Shown in pieces: positions 5,647 to 5,776 of a DNA stretch of 5,776 nt. The position numbers and the translations under genes are program-made. The DNA comes from an uncultured Treponema sp. Lineage in GTDB: Bacteria; Spirochaetota; Spirochaetia; Treponematales; Treponemataceae. The notes under the pieces are model-generated. The model was not told the origin of the DNA and did no database searches. It saw nothing but the letters and a program-made list of their open reading frames with translations. The stretch spans positions 1-5,776 of the forward strand of contig CALAEZ010000216.1 of assembly GCA_937891125.1 (NCBI GenBank). Direction: 5' to 3'. How positions within the stretch are numbered: position 1 is the stretch's first letter; every line of letters begins with the position of its first letter.

Positions 5647-5776
5647 ATGGAACGCTCAGCAGCTTCAGCTTATGTATATGCAAAGGCGTCTGGAATGCTT
5701 TCTCGCTCCTTTGTTGGCTCTCGCGCTTCAAAACTGTTTTCAGTGCAGTCGCTGCAGGAGCTGTGGAGTCTTTTGT
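5647..5776 (+). CDS. V-type ATPase subunit C (AC39/d family), 3' end beyond window
   Basis: Only the first 43 codons are present. The N-terminus contains SAYVYAKASGMLSRSFVG (7-24) and later SVQSLQELWSLL (32-43). The Tyr-x-Tyr-Ala pattern, the following helix with a Leu-Ser-Arg segment, and the SLQELWSLL helix match the opening of the AC39/subunit C (eukaryotic d) family. That subunit is the funnel joining the central rotor shaft of the V/A-type ATPase to the membrane c-ring. The ATG at 5647 has AGGGA at 5638-5642, 4 bp upstream. Position right after a stalk-like gene fits a V-type ATPase operon, whose remaining subunits should lie downstream of the window. The assignment is from a short fragment. 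Confidence 0.75.
   Translation, partial: MERSAASAYVYAKASGMLSRSFVGSRASKLFSVQSLQELWSLL

Noticed and set aside
5266..5731. Two minus-strand frames opposite the stalk-subunit and subunit C genes
   Set aside because: They are antisense to a Glu/Ala/Lys-rich coiled-coil gene, which readily leaves long Ser/Ala/Phe-rich frames on the other strand. The plus-strand genes have ribosome binding sites and tight spacing.

Overview
The window carries a compact, entirely plus-strand bacterial region that most resembles a Treponema-type spirochaete. Three things point that way: a yajC-secD-secF cluster with an enlarged SecF, an archaeal/vacuolar-type (V/A-type) ATPase operon in a bacterium, and the style of the proteins (Ala/Glu-rich tails on YajC and SecG, moderate GC). 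The genus is an inference from family resemblance and gene content, with no search behind it.

Layout. Positions 1-3340 hold the 3' part of yajC followed by complete secD and secF. secD and secF overlap by one base (TAATG). A strong intrinsic terminator (3368-3393) closes this operon. ispH (3425-4309, GTG start) follows alone. The 107-bp gap after ispH contains small alternative hairpins and a near-consensus sigma-70 promoter (TTGACT, 17 bp, TAAAAT). This promoter starts a second operon: secG (4417-4827), a PTS EIIA-type protein (4837-5304), a short helical protein that looks like a V-type ATPase stalk subunit (5327-5635), and the start of a V-type ATPase subunit C/AC39 gene that runs off the right edge (5647-5776).

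How the genes relate. YajC, SecD, SecF and SecG are all accessory membrane parts of the Sec translocon, and SecDF uses the ion gradient to pull proteins out of the channel. The V-type ATPase couples ATP to the same kind of gradient. EIIA proteins are phosphoryl carriers and often regulators. IspH makes IPP/DMAPP in the MEP isoprenoid pathway and has no direct link to secretion.

No clearly undescribed system is visible. The points most worth a second look are SecF, where the usually conserved intramembrane aspartate is alanine while its SecD Asp and SecF Arg partners are kept; the enlarged SecF periplasmic domain; the EIIA gene leading into a V-ATPase operon; and the inverted repeat over the -10 box of the secG promoter. 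No gap exceeds about 110 bases and no RNA gene, mobile element or CRISPR array was seen.
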